From: an uncultured Eubacteriales bacterium
GTDB taxonomy: Bacteria; Bacillota; Clostridia; Oscillospirales; Oscillospiraceae
Direction of reading: 5' to 3'
DNA length: 51,701 nt
NCBI GenBank assembly: GCA_900545925.1
Contig: URAZ01000024.1
Span: 1-51,701, forward strand
The translations under genes and the position numbers were made by a program. The notes below the pieces were generated by a model that saw only the letters and a list, made by a program, of their open reading frames with translations, did not search any database and was not told where the DNA came from. Position 1 is the first letter of the stretch. Each line of letters begins with the position of its first letter. Below are positions 1 to 7,871 of this stretch, in pieces.

Positions 1-4
1 GATT

Positions 5-45
5 TTTTGCGACAACCAAAATTTTCTCGTACAAACGTCGCAAAA
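5..45. repeat. Inverted repeat in the element's non-coding upstream region
   Basis: TTTTGCGAC (5-13) and GTCGCAAAA (37-45) form a perfect 9-base inverted repeat. A short palindrome, GTTGTGCAAC, follows at 46-55, and two TACAAA-type words lie nearby. The stretch 1-187 has no gene. The repeat could be a regulator or recombinase binding site of the mobile element. No function can be assigned from sequence alone. Confidence 0.35.
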
Positions 46-187
46 GTTGTGCAACTAAAAGTGAGGGCAAATTTTTTGAAAAAAGTTTGGTACAAAAACC
101 CTCTGAATACGGATAAAGGGTAGGAGGTGTTTTTTCGGACAGACAAAATACAGACAGGCAAAATGAACACGAACAAAGGAGGACAAC

Positions 188-397
188 ATGAAAGAATCAA
201 ACTACAAGAGCTACGATGAACTGCCGCTGTTCCTGAACGCGGCGACAGTAGCGAAAGTGCTGGGCATTGCGCCGTCCAGTAGCTACGAGCTGATGCACGA
301 GAAAGATTTCCCCGCGCTGCGAATCGGCAACCGAATTGTTGTGCCGAAGGAAGCGTTCATCCGCTGGGTGGAGCAGCACACGGGAGGGGCAGAGTGA
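188..397 (+). CDS. Excisionase-like helix-turn-helix DNA-binding protein
   Basis: A 69-residue protein of the excisionase/MerR-like HTH family (DNA-binding domain, excisionase type). It reads as a single small domain: an N-terminal stretch 'LPLFLNAATVAKVLGI', then the helix-turn-helix and 'RIGNRIVVPKEAFIRWVE', which is typical of these proteins (winged-helix strand pair followed by a terminal helix). Such proteins usually direct excision of integrative elements together with a tyrosine integrase, and an integrase lies downstream at 3127-4281. A strong AAAGGAGG site precedes the ATG. The stop overlaps the GTG start of the next gene (GTGA), so the two are translationally coupled. The family is clear; the excisionase role is inferred from context. 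Confidence 0.8.
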   Translation: MKESNYKSYDELPLFLNAATVAKVLGIAPSSSYELMHEKDFPALRIGNRIVVPKEAFIRWVEQHTGGAE

Positions 398-810
398 AGC
401 GCAGCCTCTGGCCAACACGCGATTCGGTCAAGGACTACTTCCCGCTGCCGAAAGAAATTTTCTCGCTGGGTCTGAGCGCGGCAGAGATCACGATCTACGC
501 CTACCTGCTGTTCTGTGAGGATCGCCAAACGTTCCAATGCTGGCCAAGCTACCGAAAAATCGGTGAGGCGGTTGGGCTGAGTCCGAACACGATTTGCAAA
601 CACATCCGGTCGCTCGAAGAACGCGGTCTGCTCGTCACAGAACCAACGATGGTTACGACGAAGGATGGCTGCAAACGCAATGGCAACCTGCTGTTCACAA
701 TCCGACCGATTCAGGCAGCACTCCAGCAGGACTATGACCGGCAGATGCAGCAGCTGAACGAGGACGCAGCAAGGAGGAAATATGCCGATTTTATTGAGAA
801 CACAGGTTGA
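394..810 (+). CDS. Winged-helix (replication-initiator-like) DNA-binding protein
   Basis: A 138-residue protein with a GTG start at 394 that overlaps the previous stop. Residues of about 25-90 form a winged helix-turn-helix: 'LSAAEITIYAYLLFCED' resembles the N-terminal helix of replication-initiator/DnaD-type proteins, followed by 'SYRKIGEAVGLSPNTI' as the HTH and 'SLEERGLLV' as the wing entry. Similar small proteins are frequent next to xis-like genes in mobilizable elements of Clostridia, where they are usually annotated only as helix-turn-helix proteins. It may regulate the element or take part in its replication. The start has a GGGAGGGG site a few bases upstream. The specific role is unknown. 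Confidence 0.7.
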   Translation: MKRSLWPTRDSVKDYFPLPKEIFSLGLSAAEITIYAYLLFCEDRQTFQCWPSYRKIGEAVGLSPNTICKHIRSLEERGLLVTEPTMVTTKDGCKRNGNLLFTIRPIQAALQQDYDRQMQQLNEDAARRKYADFIENTG

Positions 811-1067
811 TCGCACAGACAAAACGCCAATCCCAGCCCGTCGCGCCCGTGTCGGCGGTTTGTGCGGCTTTCGCAGCACAGCCGGGGCGCGTACCCACCG
901 GAAGCCTGAAAATCGGACGTTGCGCCTCCGTGCGGGAGCTTTGGAGAAAGTGGCAAGCACGGAGCCAACACCAGATGGAAAGAGCCACTTCGCCCAGAAC
1001 ATCAAAAAGGGAAAAATCGAGAGATTTTGAACGCTGCGGCGAGAAAGCGGCGAGAAAGCAGGACAAA

Positions 1068-1121
1068 GCCGCGGGGTCGTGCGCGCCCCGCGGCGGTCAC
1101 ATCTGCCCGCCGTGCGGGCAG
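1068..1121. other. Paired GC-rich hairpins, candidate oriT of the mobilizable element
   Basis: The stretch 811-1251 has no convincing gene. It holds two adjacent perfect hairpins: GCCGCGGGG (1068-1076) with CCCCGCGGC (1086-1094), and CTGCCCGC (1103-1110) with GCGGGCAG (1114-1121). Hairpins just upstream of an RHH accessory gene and a relaxase gene are where oriT sites usually lie, so this is a reasonable oriT candidate. No nic sequence was recognised. An intergenic regulatory structure is the alternative. Confidence 0.35.
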
Positions 1122-1251
1122 TTTCGGGGATTTACGAGGGCGTTCCAAAAGCAGCGAAAAACAGCCGGAGGGCGTTGCAGAATGAAAAAAGCCCGCCGTT
1201 TCAAGGAAAACAGCGGAGTTCCAACGAAATTTACGAGGTGAATACAGAAAA

Positions 1252-1656
1252 ATGGTAAAAGGAAAAGAAAAATTCGCGCTCTGGATCACGCCGGAGTGTA
1301 AGCAGCTCGTCGATGACTGTTATGCGGACGATCAATGCCAGAGCCGCAGCGAATACATCGAAAAAGCAATCTGGTTTTATTCCGGTTTTCTGCACGCGGA
1401 AAAAGCGGAACACTACCTGCCAAAGGTCTTGCAGCAGATTCTTACCGGGACGCTGGAACGGTTTGCCGAGCGCATTGGACGGCAGCTCTTTAAGCTTGCG
1501 GTCGAGCAAAACGTCAACAATCATATCCTTGCTTCAGACACGGATATCGACGCGCGGAGCTATCAGAAAATGCGTGGACTTAGCATGGATGAAGTCAAAA
1601 GAACGAATGGAAGAATCGACTTTGAAGATGCACTGTTGGGCGAAAGGGGTGTGTGA
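1252..1656 (+). CDS. Ribbon-helix-helix type mobilization accessory protein (predicted)
   Basis: A 134-residue protein. The N-terminal 45 residues look like a ribbon-helix-helix fold: a short strand 'KFALWITPECKQLVDD' followed by 'SRSEYIEKAIWFYSGFL'. The rest is mostly helical and not recognised. Its position directly before the relaxase gene, with the stop overlapping the relaxase GTG alternative start, suggests a MobC-like relaxosome accessory protein that binds oriT. Candidate hairpins for that site lie just upstream at 1068-1121. The N-terminal fold is a motif-level call; the mobilization role is inferred from neighbours. Confidence 0.6.
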   Translation: MVKGKEKFALWITPECKQLVDDCYADDQCQSRSEYIEKAIWFYSGFLHAEKAEHYLPKVLQQILTGTLERFAERIGRQLFKLAVEQNVNNHILASDTDIDARSYQKMRGLSMDEVKRTNGRIDFEDALLGERGV

Positions 1657-1658
1657 AA

Positions 1659-2879
1659 ATGTCAAGGCTGATTCAAAAAGCAGGCTTTCTGAATCCAAAA
1701 CGCGCTGGACGTTATATGAATTACATCGCTACGCGCGACGGCGTGGAGCTTTTGGACGAAAACGCGGACAGCATTTATATGCGCTATATTGCTACACGTC
1801 CGAGGGCAGAAAGGCACGGAGAACACGGTTTGTTTGGAGCCGAGGACGCGGTCGATTTGGAGAAAACAATGGACGAGTTGAAAGAGCACGAGGGCAACGT
1901 CTGGACGATTATTTACTCGCTGCGTCGCGAGGATGCCGCGCGGCTTGGCTACGATAACGCCGCAAGCTGGCGGGCGCTGCTGCGCTCCAAACAGGCAGAC
2001 TTTGCGGAAGCCATGCAAATTCCACCGTCGCAGCTTCACTGGTATGCCGCGTTTCATGACGAAGGCGATCATCCGCACATTCACATGATGCTCTGGTCGG
2101 ATGACCCGAAATACGGCTTTCTGCGGAAAGATAAGCTGTTGCATTTGCAGTCCATTTTAACGAATATGATCTATGCGGACGAGTTGAAAGCGGTCTATGT
2201 TCAAAAAGATATTGCCTATAAAGACGTGACCGGAGCGGCGCGGGAAACCATGCGCAGAATTGTTGACCAGCTAGAAACTGTTGAAAATCCGTCGGAATTG
2301 ATTCAGAAAAAGCTGCTGGAGCTTGCACTGGAACTGCGCACAGCCACCGGGAAAAAGCAGTACGGATATCTCAAAAAGCCGCTCAAGGATATGGTGGATT
2401 CCATCGTGGATGAACTGGAGAAAATGCCTGAGGTTGCTGCGTATTATGCCGTCTGGAACGACCTGCGCGACACACTGGAGGGCTATTACAAAAGCAAGCC
2501 CCGGCAGCACAATTCGCTATCCCAGCAAAAAGAGTTCCGCGCCATCAAGAACGCCATCATTCAGGAAGCGGAGCGTTTGCGGCTTCAACTCGAAGAATCT
2601 TCTGCACAGGCTTCTGCAAATCCGACGCTTGCAAGTGAAAATACTTCGTCTGTAGATTCTCACCATATGCAGCTTCCGCCCGAATATCTTCTGAATTCAA
2701 CAATCCGCCTGTTCCACCAGATGGGACAGATCTTCCGCGACAATGCCATGCCGCCCTGCAATCCAATGGGCATCCGTATGGATTCCAAGCGGCGAAAAAA
2801 GCTGATGCAAAAGCGGCTGGCAATGGGACATAAGCAGGACGACCATGAGCAGGCACAGGGATATGAACAAAGTCTGTAA
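1659..2879 (+). CDS. MOBP-type relaxase (MobP3/MobL-like)
   Basis: A relaxase of about 406 residues that would nick and lead DNA at the element's oriT. The histidine triad expected of MOBP enzymes is visible as 'DEGDHPHIHMMLWS', with an upstream 'HWYAAFHDE'. The N-terminus 'RLIQKAGFLN' with a repeated 'YMNYIATRDG/YMRYIATRP' motif matches MobP3/MobL proteins of Bacillota. The C-terminal half is charged and helical and ends in a low-complexity tail. I chose ATG 1659, about 10 bases after GAAAGGGG; GTG 1653 is an in-frame alternative overlapping the previous stop. No type IV secretion genes are visible, so the element would be mobilized in trans rather than self-transmissible. Confidence 0.85.
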   Translation: MSRLIQKAGFLNPKRAGRYMNYIATRDGVELLDENADSIYMRYIATRPRAERHGEHGLFGAEDAVDLEKTMDELKEHEGNVWTIIYSLRREDAARLGYDNAASWRALLRSKQADFAEAMQIPPSQLHWYAAFHDEGDHPHIHMMLWSDDPKYGFLRKDKLLHLQSILTNMIYADELKAVYVQKDIAYKDVTGAARETMRRIVDQLETVENPSELIQKKLLELALELRTATGKKQYGYLKKPLKDMVDSIVDELEKMPEVAAYYAVWNDLRDTLEGYYKSKPRQHNSLSQQKEFRAIKNAIIQEAERLRLQLEESSAQASANPTLASENTSSVDSHHMQLPPEYLLNSTIRLFHQMGQIFRDNAMPPCNPMGIRMDSKRRKKLMQKRLAMGHKQDDHEQAQGYEQSL

Positions 2880-2972
2880 ATCCTGAATGTCTTGGGCGTG
2901 TAATACAAATGAGGATATGAGTTTACATAACTATTTCCAAGAGCGCAGTCAGAGCTACTTCTGGGGGATTTA

Positions 2973-2993
2973 GCGGCGCAAAAACTGCGCCGC
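2973..2993. repeat. Hairpin in the relaxase-integrase spacer
   Basis: GCGGCGCA (2973-2980) pairs with TGCGCCGC (2986-2993) around an AAAAC loop. It is not followed by a T tract. The 14 bases directly after it (2996-3009) recur at 12200-12213, where a related element has lost its integrase. The 247-base spacer contains no gene. Confidence 0.5.
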
Positions 2994-3126
2994 AGTAAAC
3001 AAAGAATAGGCTTTTCTACTGAAATACAAATCTCTGAAAAATGTCCGAAATTTTCAAAAATTTGCTAGACTTTATTGCTTTTCTGTGGTAGTTGTTTGTG
3101 TTACCAAAACGGAAAGGGGAACACAG

Positions 3127-4281
3127 ATGGCGAAGAAACGGGCAAATGGGGAAGGCAACATCCGCAAGCGGAAAGACGGACGCTGGGAGGGGCGCTACAC
3201 AGCAGGCGTTGACCCGGAGACGGGGAAGCCAATCGCAAAGAGCGTCCTCGCGCGGACGCAGCGCGAATGCAAAGAGAAGCTGCAAAAGGCGATGGAAGAA
3301 CTCGAAAAGATCGACATCACGAAGCGGCGCGACTACACGGTAGGCGAGTGGGCGCAGCTCTGGTACGAGAACTACGCGAAGCCGTCCGTTCGAGCATCCA
3401 CGGCGGCATATTACAAGAACTACATTGACCAGCATATTGTGCCGCGTATTGGGAACATCAAACTGGCGGCGCTCACGACGCTGCAAATCCAGAAATTCTA
3501 CAATGAGACGAAGGCGCACGGCAGAGTGCAGCGGTACGAAAACATGGACGATCTGAGTCTCAGCAACAAGACCATCCGAGGGTTGCACACGATGCTGCGG
3601 CAATGCTTGGAACAGGCGGTTACAGAGCGGCTGATTCCGTACAATCCCGCAAACGGCTGCCGCCTGCCGAAGAAGGAAAAGAAGAAAATGCAGATCATTC
3701 CGCCGGAGAAGATTCGCGACTATTTGAAAGCGGCGGAGGAATGGGGCGTCCTGCCGATATTCTATCTGGAACTGGGTACCGGATTGCGGCGCGGGGAACT
3801 GGTGGCGCTGCTGTGGAGCGACCTCAACTTGCAGACGAAAACGCTGACCGTGTCCAAATCCGTGTCGCGTGGCAAGGGAGAGCTGGTCGTGACAGAACCG
3901 AAAACGGAAAATTCGGTTCGTGAAATCTATCTCGGCGACGAAGCAATCCGGCTGCTGGTCGAAGATCGTAAAAATCATCCGTTCAGTCCGTATATGTTCC
4001 CGTCACCAAAGACCGGCGGAATGTATGGGCCGGACTGTGTCGGACGGATCCACAAGAAGCTGCTCGAAAAAGCCGGAATTGAGGAGCACGTCAGATTCCA
4101 TGACCTCAGACACACATTCTCGACGCTGGCAATCCAGAGCGGAATCGACCCGAAAACAGTCGCGGAAATCCTCGGTCACGCTTCGGCGGAGTTCTCACTG
4201 GATGTGTACACGCACGTCACGCCGGGCATGAAAAAAGCAGCCGCGCAGAAAATCGGCGGCTTGCTCCAAAGCGTGGGATGA
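3127..4281 (+). CDS. Tyrosine recombinase / site-specific integrase
   Basis: A 384-residue phage/ICE-type integrase. The N-terminus 'GEGNIRKRKDGRWEGRY' is the AP2-like arm-binding domain of Tn916-type integrases, followed by a SAM-like core-binding domain at about residues 60-170. The catalytic domain shows the usual residues: Arg in 'GTGLRRGEL', the 'HDLRHTFSTLA' box, 'LGHAS' and the nucleophilic Tyr in 'SLDVYTHVT'. I chose ATG 3127, which follows GGAAAGGGGA; an upstream ATG at 3085 lacks a site. It should catalyse integration and, with the xis-like protein at 188, excision. All catalytic residues are present, so it appears functional. Confidence 0.95.
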   Translation: MAKKRANGEGNIRKRKDGRWEGRYTAGVDPETGKPIAKSVLARTQRECKEKLQKAMEELEKIDITKRRDYTVGEWAQLWYENYAKPSVRASTAAYYKNYIDQHIVPRIGNIKLAALTTLQIQKFYNETKAHGRVQRYENMDDLSLSNKTIRGLHTMLRQCLEQAVTERLIPYNPANGCRLPKKEKKKMQIIPPEKIRDYLKAAEEWGVLPIFYLELGTGLRRGELVALLWSDLNLQTKTLTVSKSVSRGKGELVVTEPKTENSVREIYLGDEAIRLLVEDRKNHPFSPYMFPSPKTGGMYGPDCVGRIHKKLLEKAGIEEHVRFHDLRHTFSTLAIQSGIDPKTVAEILGHASAEFSLDVYTHVTPGMKKAAAQKIGGLLQSVG

Positions 4282-4293
4282 TGAAAAAAGACT

Positions 4294-4330
4294 GCCGCCC
4301 GCCGGAAATGCTCCGGCAGGCGGCGGCTTT
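4294..4330 (+). terminator. Intrinsic-terminator-like hairpin after the integrase
   Basis: GCCGCCCGCCGG (4294-4305) pairs with CCGGCAGGCGGC (4313-4324) with one mismatch, followed by GGCTTT. The T tract is weak. Bases 4304-4324 recur exactly at 12257-12277. Confidence 0.6.
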
Positions 4331-4409
4331 GTGCGTTCCGGCGCGTTCCGCTTCGAACTTAAACTGTACCCCAGGAAGTGGACAAGGAAATGACCCATAG
4401 CGGCGCGAA

Positions 4410-4457
4410 ACATGGTATACTGAAGGCAGGAAGAAGGAGACGGCTATGCCCGCATAA
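4410..4457 (+). other. Orphan -10 box, ribosome binding site and four-codon ORF at the element boundary
   Basis: TATACT (4416-4421), AGAAGGAGA (4432-4440) and ATG 4446 are spaced like the start of a gene, but the frame is ATG CCC GCA TAA. There is no clear -35. It looks like the beginning of a gene whose body is gone, near where the mobile element meets the pyrimidine operon. No direct repeat marking an att site could be recognised. Confidence 0.3.
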
Positions 4458-4463
4458 GAACAA

Positions 4464-4482
4464 CCACCGGCTTAGCCGGTGG
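4464..4482 (-). terminator. Probable terminator of the pyr operon
   Basis: CCACCGGC and GCCGGTGG form a perfect stem (4464-4482) just after pyrI. On the minus strand it is followed by TTGTTCTT, a moderate T-rich tail. On the plus strand it is followed by CTGTGTTTT, so it may act both ways. Confidence 0.55.
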
Positions 4483-4504
4483 CTGTGTTTTACTATTCTT
4501 TCAA

Positions 4505-4927
4505 TCAGGCGTTTTCTGCCTTTGCCTCGCAGTACAGGCAGCGGTATGTGCGTGTCGCCGGGTCGGTCAGCGTGAATATCTGCGGAAGCTCCTGTTCCAC
4601 GGAGGTTATGCAGCGCGGGTTTTTGCAGTGGATGACATTTTTGATCCGCGTCGGGAGCTTGAGCTGGCGCTTTTCCACCTGCTTGCCGTCCTTGATGAAG
4701 TTCACCGTAATGCCCGGGTCAACATAGCTGATCACGTCCCAGTCCAGATCCAGAATGCGGTCAATTTTGATGATGTCCTTGCGGCCAAGCTTATTGCTGA
4801 CAACGTTTTTGAGCAGCGCCACCGAGCAATCGAGCTTGTCAAGCTCCAGTACCTTATATAAATACATGGCCTTACCGGCAGTAATGTGGTCAATAACAAT
4901 GCCATTGGAAATTGCATCAATAATCAT
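4505..4927 (-). CDS. pyrI: Aspartate carbamoyltransferase regulatory subunit
   Basis: A 140-residue PyrI, the regulatory chain that binds nucleotide effectors and pairs with PyrB in the first committed step of UMP synthesis. The N-terminus 'IDAISNGIVIDHITAGKA' belongs to the allosteric domain. The C-terminus carries the zinc site as 'CKNPRCI' and 'YRCLYCEAKA' (C-x4-C and C-x2-C). It is the last gene of the operon, 15 bases after pyrB, with GGGAGG before its ATG. Length fits the family (about 140-155). Presence of PyrI implies an allosterically controlled holoenzyme, unlike the unregulated PyrB of Bacillus. Confidence 0.95.
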   Translation of the reverse strand: MIIDAISNGIVIDHITAGKAMYLYKVLELDKLDCSVALLKNVVSNKLGRKDIIKIDRILDLDWDVISYVDPGITVNFIKDGKQVEKRQLKLPTRIKNVIHCKNPRCITSVEQELPQIFTLTDPATRTYRCLYCEAKAENA

Positions 4928-4942
4928 CTTTCAGAACCTCCC

Positions 4943-5857
4943 TTATTCGATACCAAGCATCTTCATAATCAGAGCCATGCGGATATACCGGCCGTTGCGA
5001 ACCTGCTTGAAATAGCAGGCTCTCGGGTCGTCGTCGACTGCGACGGAAATTTCATTGACACGGGGCAGCGGGTGCATGATGCAAAGATCCTGCTTCGCGT
5101 TTTTGAGCTTTTCCGGCGTCAGGATATAGCTGTCTTTCAGACGCCGATAGTCTTCCTCGTTGAAGAAGCGCTCGCGCTGCACGCGGGTCATGTAGAGAAT
5201 GTCGAGCTCCGGCATCACGGATTCCAAATCGGTCGTCTGCTCATAGGGGATGTTGTTCTTCTTGATGACCTCGTTTTTCACATAGCTCGGCAGCTTCAGC
5301 TCCTCCGGCGAGACAAGCACAAACTTGATGCTGGTGTAGCGGCTGAGTGCGCTGATGAGCGAATGGACCGTGCGTCCAAACTTGAGGTCTCCGCAGAAAC
5401 CGACCGTCAGATCGTTGAAGCGGCCCTTTTCGCGGTTGATTGTCAGAAGGTCTGTGAGCGTCTGGGTCGGATGGTTGTGTCCGCCGTCGCCTGCGTTGAT
5501 GACCGGAACCTCCGAGCGCATCGAAGCGACAAGCGGCGCGCCCTCCTTCGGGTGGCGCATGGCAATGATGTCTGCGTAGCAGCTGACCGTGCGCACCGTA
5601 TCCGCTACGCTCTCGCCCTTTGCTGCGGAAGAGCTGTTAGCGGACGAGAAGCCGAGTGTCTTACCGCCCAGGCTCAGCATGGCCGATTCAAAGCTCAGTC
5701 TTGTACGGGTCGAGGGCTCAAAGAAGAGCGTGGCCAGTATTTTACCGTCGCACTTGTGGGCATATGCCTCGGGGGTTGCGATGATATCCGTGGCCTTTTC
5801 GACCAGCTCGTCGATTTCCTGCGTGCTCAGCTGCAAAATGTCAATCAGATGGTTCAT
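4943..5857 (-). CDS. pyrB: Aspartate carbamoyltransferase catalytic subunit
   Basis: Catalyses carbamoyl phosphate plus aspartate to carbamoyl aspartate. The carbamoyl-phosphate motif 'FFEPSTRTRLSFE' and the aspartate loop 'HPLPRV' are both visible, as is 'DGGHNHPTQTLTDL'. Length is 304 residues from ATG 5857, normal for PyrB. A TTG six codons upstream lies on the GGAGG ribosome binding site and is therefore rejected. The start is one base after the pyrE stop, indicating translational coupling. PyrI follows directly, so the two subunits are made together. Confidence 0.97.
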   Translation of the reverse strand: MNHLIDILQLSTQEIDELVEKATDIIATPEAYAHKCDGKILATLFFEPSTRTRLSFESAMLSLGGKTLGFSSANSSSAAKGESVADTVRTVSCYADIIAMRHPKEGAPLVASMRSEVPVINAGDGGHNHPTQTLTDLLTINREKGRFNDLTVGFCGDLKFGRTVHSLISALSRYTSIKFVLVSPEELKLPSYVKNEVIKKNNIPYEQTTDLESVMPELDILYMTRVQRERFFNEEDYRRLKDSYILTPEKLKNAKQDLCIMHPLPRVNEISVAVDDDPRACYFKQVRNGRYIRMALIMKMLGIE

Positions 5858-5858
5858 A

Positions 5859-7169
5859 TCAGTTGTTACCTCCAATCCAGGATTCGTCTGCGGGGTTGTT
5901 CCGGAACTGAATCAGCCGGACAACGTCTTCTTGCTTGATATAGTTCTGCTCCGCTGCAACAGCAGCGATCACATCAAAATTTGTCAGGCTCACGTTCTTC
6001 ACGTTTGCCGCGGCCAGCCGCTCGAGACCCTTTTTCATGCCGTAGGTGAAGATGCTCACCACACCGAGCACCTCCGCGCCTGCCGCGCGCAGAACCTTCA
6101 CCACGTCCAGAACGCTTCCGCCGGTGGAAACGAGGTCCTCCACCACTACGACCTTCTGACCCTTTTCAAGTCTTCCTTCGATCTGGTTCTGCCGGCCATG
6201 ATCCTTGCTCGAGCCGCGGACATAGCCCATCGGAAGCTTCATCATGTGTCCGACAATGGCCGCGTGCGCGATACCTGCCGTGCTCGTGCCCATCAGCACC
6301 TCCGCCTGCGGATATTCGCGCTCAATGGCCTGCATGATCGCCGTCTCCACCTCCGTGCGCACATCGGGTGCAGTGAGAATCAGGCGATTGTCGCAGTAGA
6401 CCGGGCTCTTGATGCCGCTGGCCCAGGTAAACGGCTCGTCCGGCCGGAAAAATACGGCGCGGATGGAAAGTAAATCCTCTGCAATTTTGCGTTCTGTTGC
6501 GTTCATGCGCTTGTCCTCCTGTTGTTCTGATAACATGATCTTCGTAAATTCCTCCGGTGTCCAGCAGATCAGATCTGCGCCTGCCTGCACAAGCTCTTTC
6601 CGGCTTCCGTAGCCGTACAAAATTCCGGCTGTCCGGATGCCTGCCAGCTTGCCGCCAATGATATCGTACTTGCGATCGCCCACAATCATCGCCTGCGTAA
6701 GGTCGGTGCAGCCTGCTTTTTGCAGCGCCGCGCGGATTACATTCACCTTTTTTCCTGCCTGCGTATTATCGCCCGGCGCGCCGCAGATCGCTTCAAAATA
6801 CGGCGCCAGGCCGAAATGCCCCAGCACCTGCACGGCCATGCTCTCGAGCTTCGAGGTTGCCACAAACAGCCGAAAGCCGTTTTTTTGCAGCGTGTCCAGC
6901 ATCTCGCGCACACCCGGGTACGGCTCGTTCTCTAACCATCCGGCGTCATGGTAGTACACGCGGAACTGGTCAATCGCGCCCGGGATATCCTCTTTCGGCA
7001 GAAACTGACCGAACGTCTCGTCAAGCGGCGGCCCGACAAAAAAGTCAAGCTCCTGCCAGTCTCTCTCCACCCCATACGCGCGCAGCGCAAACTGCGAGGC
7101 CTTCATAATGCCGGGACCGGAGTCGGTCAGCGTGCCGTCCAGATCGAATAAAATGATACGCTCCTGCAT
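5859..7169 (-). CDS. pyrE: HAD-family phosphatase fused to orotate phosphoribosyltransferase
   Basis: A 436-residue frame with two domains. Residues 1-213 form a HAD hydrolase of the phosphoglycolate phosphatase/nucleotidase type: motif I 'LFDLDGTLTD', motif II 'ATSKLE', motif IV 'VGDRKYDIIGGK'. Residues 222-436 are orotate phosphoribosyltransferase, with the PRPP motif 'VVVVEDLVSTGGS' and 'FTWASGIKSPVY'. PyrE converts orotate and PRPP to OMP. There is no stop between the domains, but AGGAGG stands seven bases before an in-frame ATG at 6506, so a separate 215-residue PyrE could also be made. The HAD substrate is unknown; a nucleotide or phosphorylated by-product of this pathway is a guess from context. 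Confidence 0.9.
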   Translation of the reverse strand: MQERIILFDLDGTLTDSGPGIMKASQFALRAYGVERDWQELDFFVGPPLDETFGQFLPKEDIPGAIDQFRVYYHDAGWLENEPYPGVREMLDTLQKNGFRLFVATSKLESMAVQVLGHFGLAPYFEAICGAPGDNTQAGKKVNVIRAALQKAGCTDLTQAMIVGDRKYDIIGGKLAGIRTAGILYGYGSRKELVQAGADLICWTPEEFTKIMLSEQQEDKRMNATERKIAEDLLSIRAVFFRPDEPFTWASGIKSPVYCDNRLILTAPDVRTEVETAIMQAIEREYPQAEVLMGTSTAGIAHAAIVGHMMKLPMGYVRGSSKDHGRQNQIEGRLEKGQKVVVVEDLVSTGGSVLDVVKVLRAAGAEVLGVVSIFTYGMKKGLERLAAANVKNVSLTNFDVIAAVAAEQNYIKQEDVVRLIQFRNNPADESWIGGNN

Positions 7170-7172
7170 CGC

Positions 7173-7871
7173 TTACCCCACGAACTCTTCTGCGCACCGC
7201 AGATACGCCGCAACCGGGTCGGCCGCCTGGGTAATGGGACGACCAACTACAATGTAGTCAGAGCCAATCTCCCGTGCGCGTGCCGGGGTTGTGATGCGCA
7301 CCTGGTCGTCTGCCTTGCTGTCTGCAAAGCGGATGCCGGGTGTGACCGTGGCAAAGTGTTTGCCGCAGACCTCATGAATCTTGCCCGCCTCCAGCGACGA
7401 ACAGACCACGCCGTCAAGTCCAGCCAGCTCCGCGTTTTTCGCGTAGTCGATGACGACCTCGGAAAGCTCCTTGTGAATTTCAATCTCCTCTTCCATGCTC
7501 TGCTGGCTTGTCGAGGTCAGCTGCGTAACGGCAATAAGAAGCGGTCTCGTTCCGTCTGCGCGGGTAAGACCCTCCAGAGCGGCTGTCATCATCGCGCGCG
7601 TGCCTGCCGCGTGCAGGTTCACCATATCCACATCAAGCGCCGAGAGCACCGCCATCGCCTTTTTGACCGTGTTCGGAATGTCGTGGAGCTTGAGGTCCAG
7701 GAAGATTTTGTGACCCCTTGCCTTGATTTCGCGGACGATGGACGGACCCTCGGCATAGAACAGCTCCATGCCGATCTTCACAAACGGCTTGCGGTCTGTG
7801 AACTGATCGAGAAAGGCCAGCGTCTTTTCGCGGCTGTCAAAATCCAGAGCGATGATTACGTCTTTACCCAT
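7173..7871 (-). CDS. pyrF: Orotidine 5'-phosphate decarboxylase (type 1)
   Basis: Decarboxylates OMP to UMP, the last step of the pathway. 'IALDFDS' at the N-terminus, the catalytic 'FLDLKLHDIPNTV' (Asp-Lys-x-x-Asp array), 'TPGIRF' and 'DYIVVGRPI' are all present in a 232-residue protein, normal for the type 1 group. AGGAGG precedes ATG 7871, and the start overlaps the pyrD stop by 8 bases. pyrE follows 3 bases after its stop. It appears intact. Confidence 0.97.
   Translation of the reverse strand: MGKDVIIALDFDSREKTLAFLDQFTDRKPFVKIGMELFYAEGPSIVREIKARGHKIFLDLKLHDIPNTVKKAMAVLSALDVDMVNLHAAGTRAMMTAALEGLTRADGTRPLLIAVTQLTSTSQQSMEEEIEIHKELSEVVIDYAKNAELAGLDGVVCSSLEAGKIHEVCGKHFATVTPGIRFADSKADDQVRITTPARAREIGSDYIVVGRPITQAADPVAAYLRCAEEFVG

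Noticed and set aside
283..1005. 240-residue minus-strand frame
   Set aside because: Antisense to the xis-like and winged-helix genes; composition is typical of a shadow frame.
807..1241. 144-residue plus-strand frame in the mobile element
   Set aside because: Arg/Ala/Cys-rich with no start signal or domain; it runs across the candidate oriT hairpins and is probably spurious.
5855..5875. TTG start for pyrB at 5875
   Set aside because: It overlaps the GGAGG ribosome binding site; ATG 5857 is correctly placed.
4886..5938. 350-residue plus-strand frame over pyrB
   Set aside because: Exact antisense of a clear pyrB; no family recognised.
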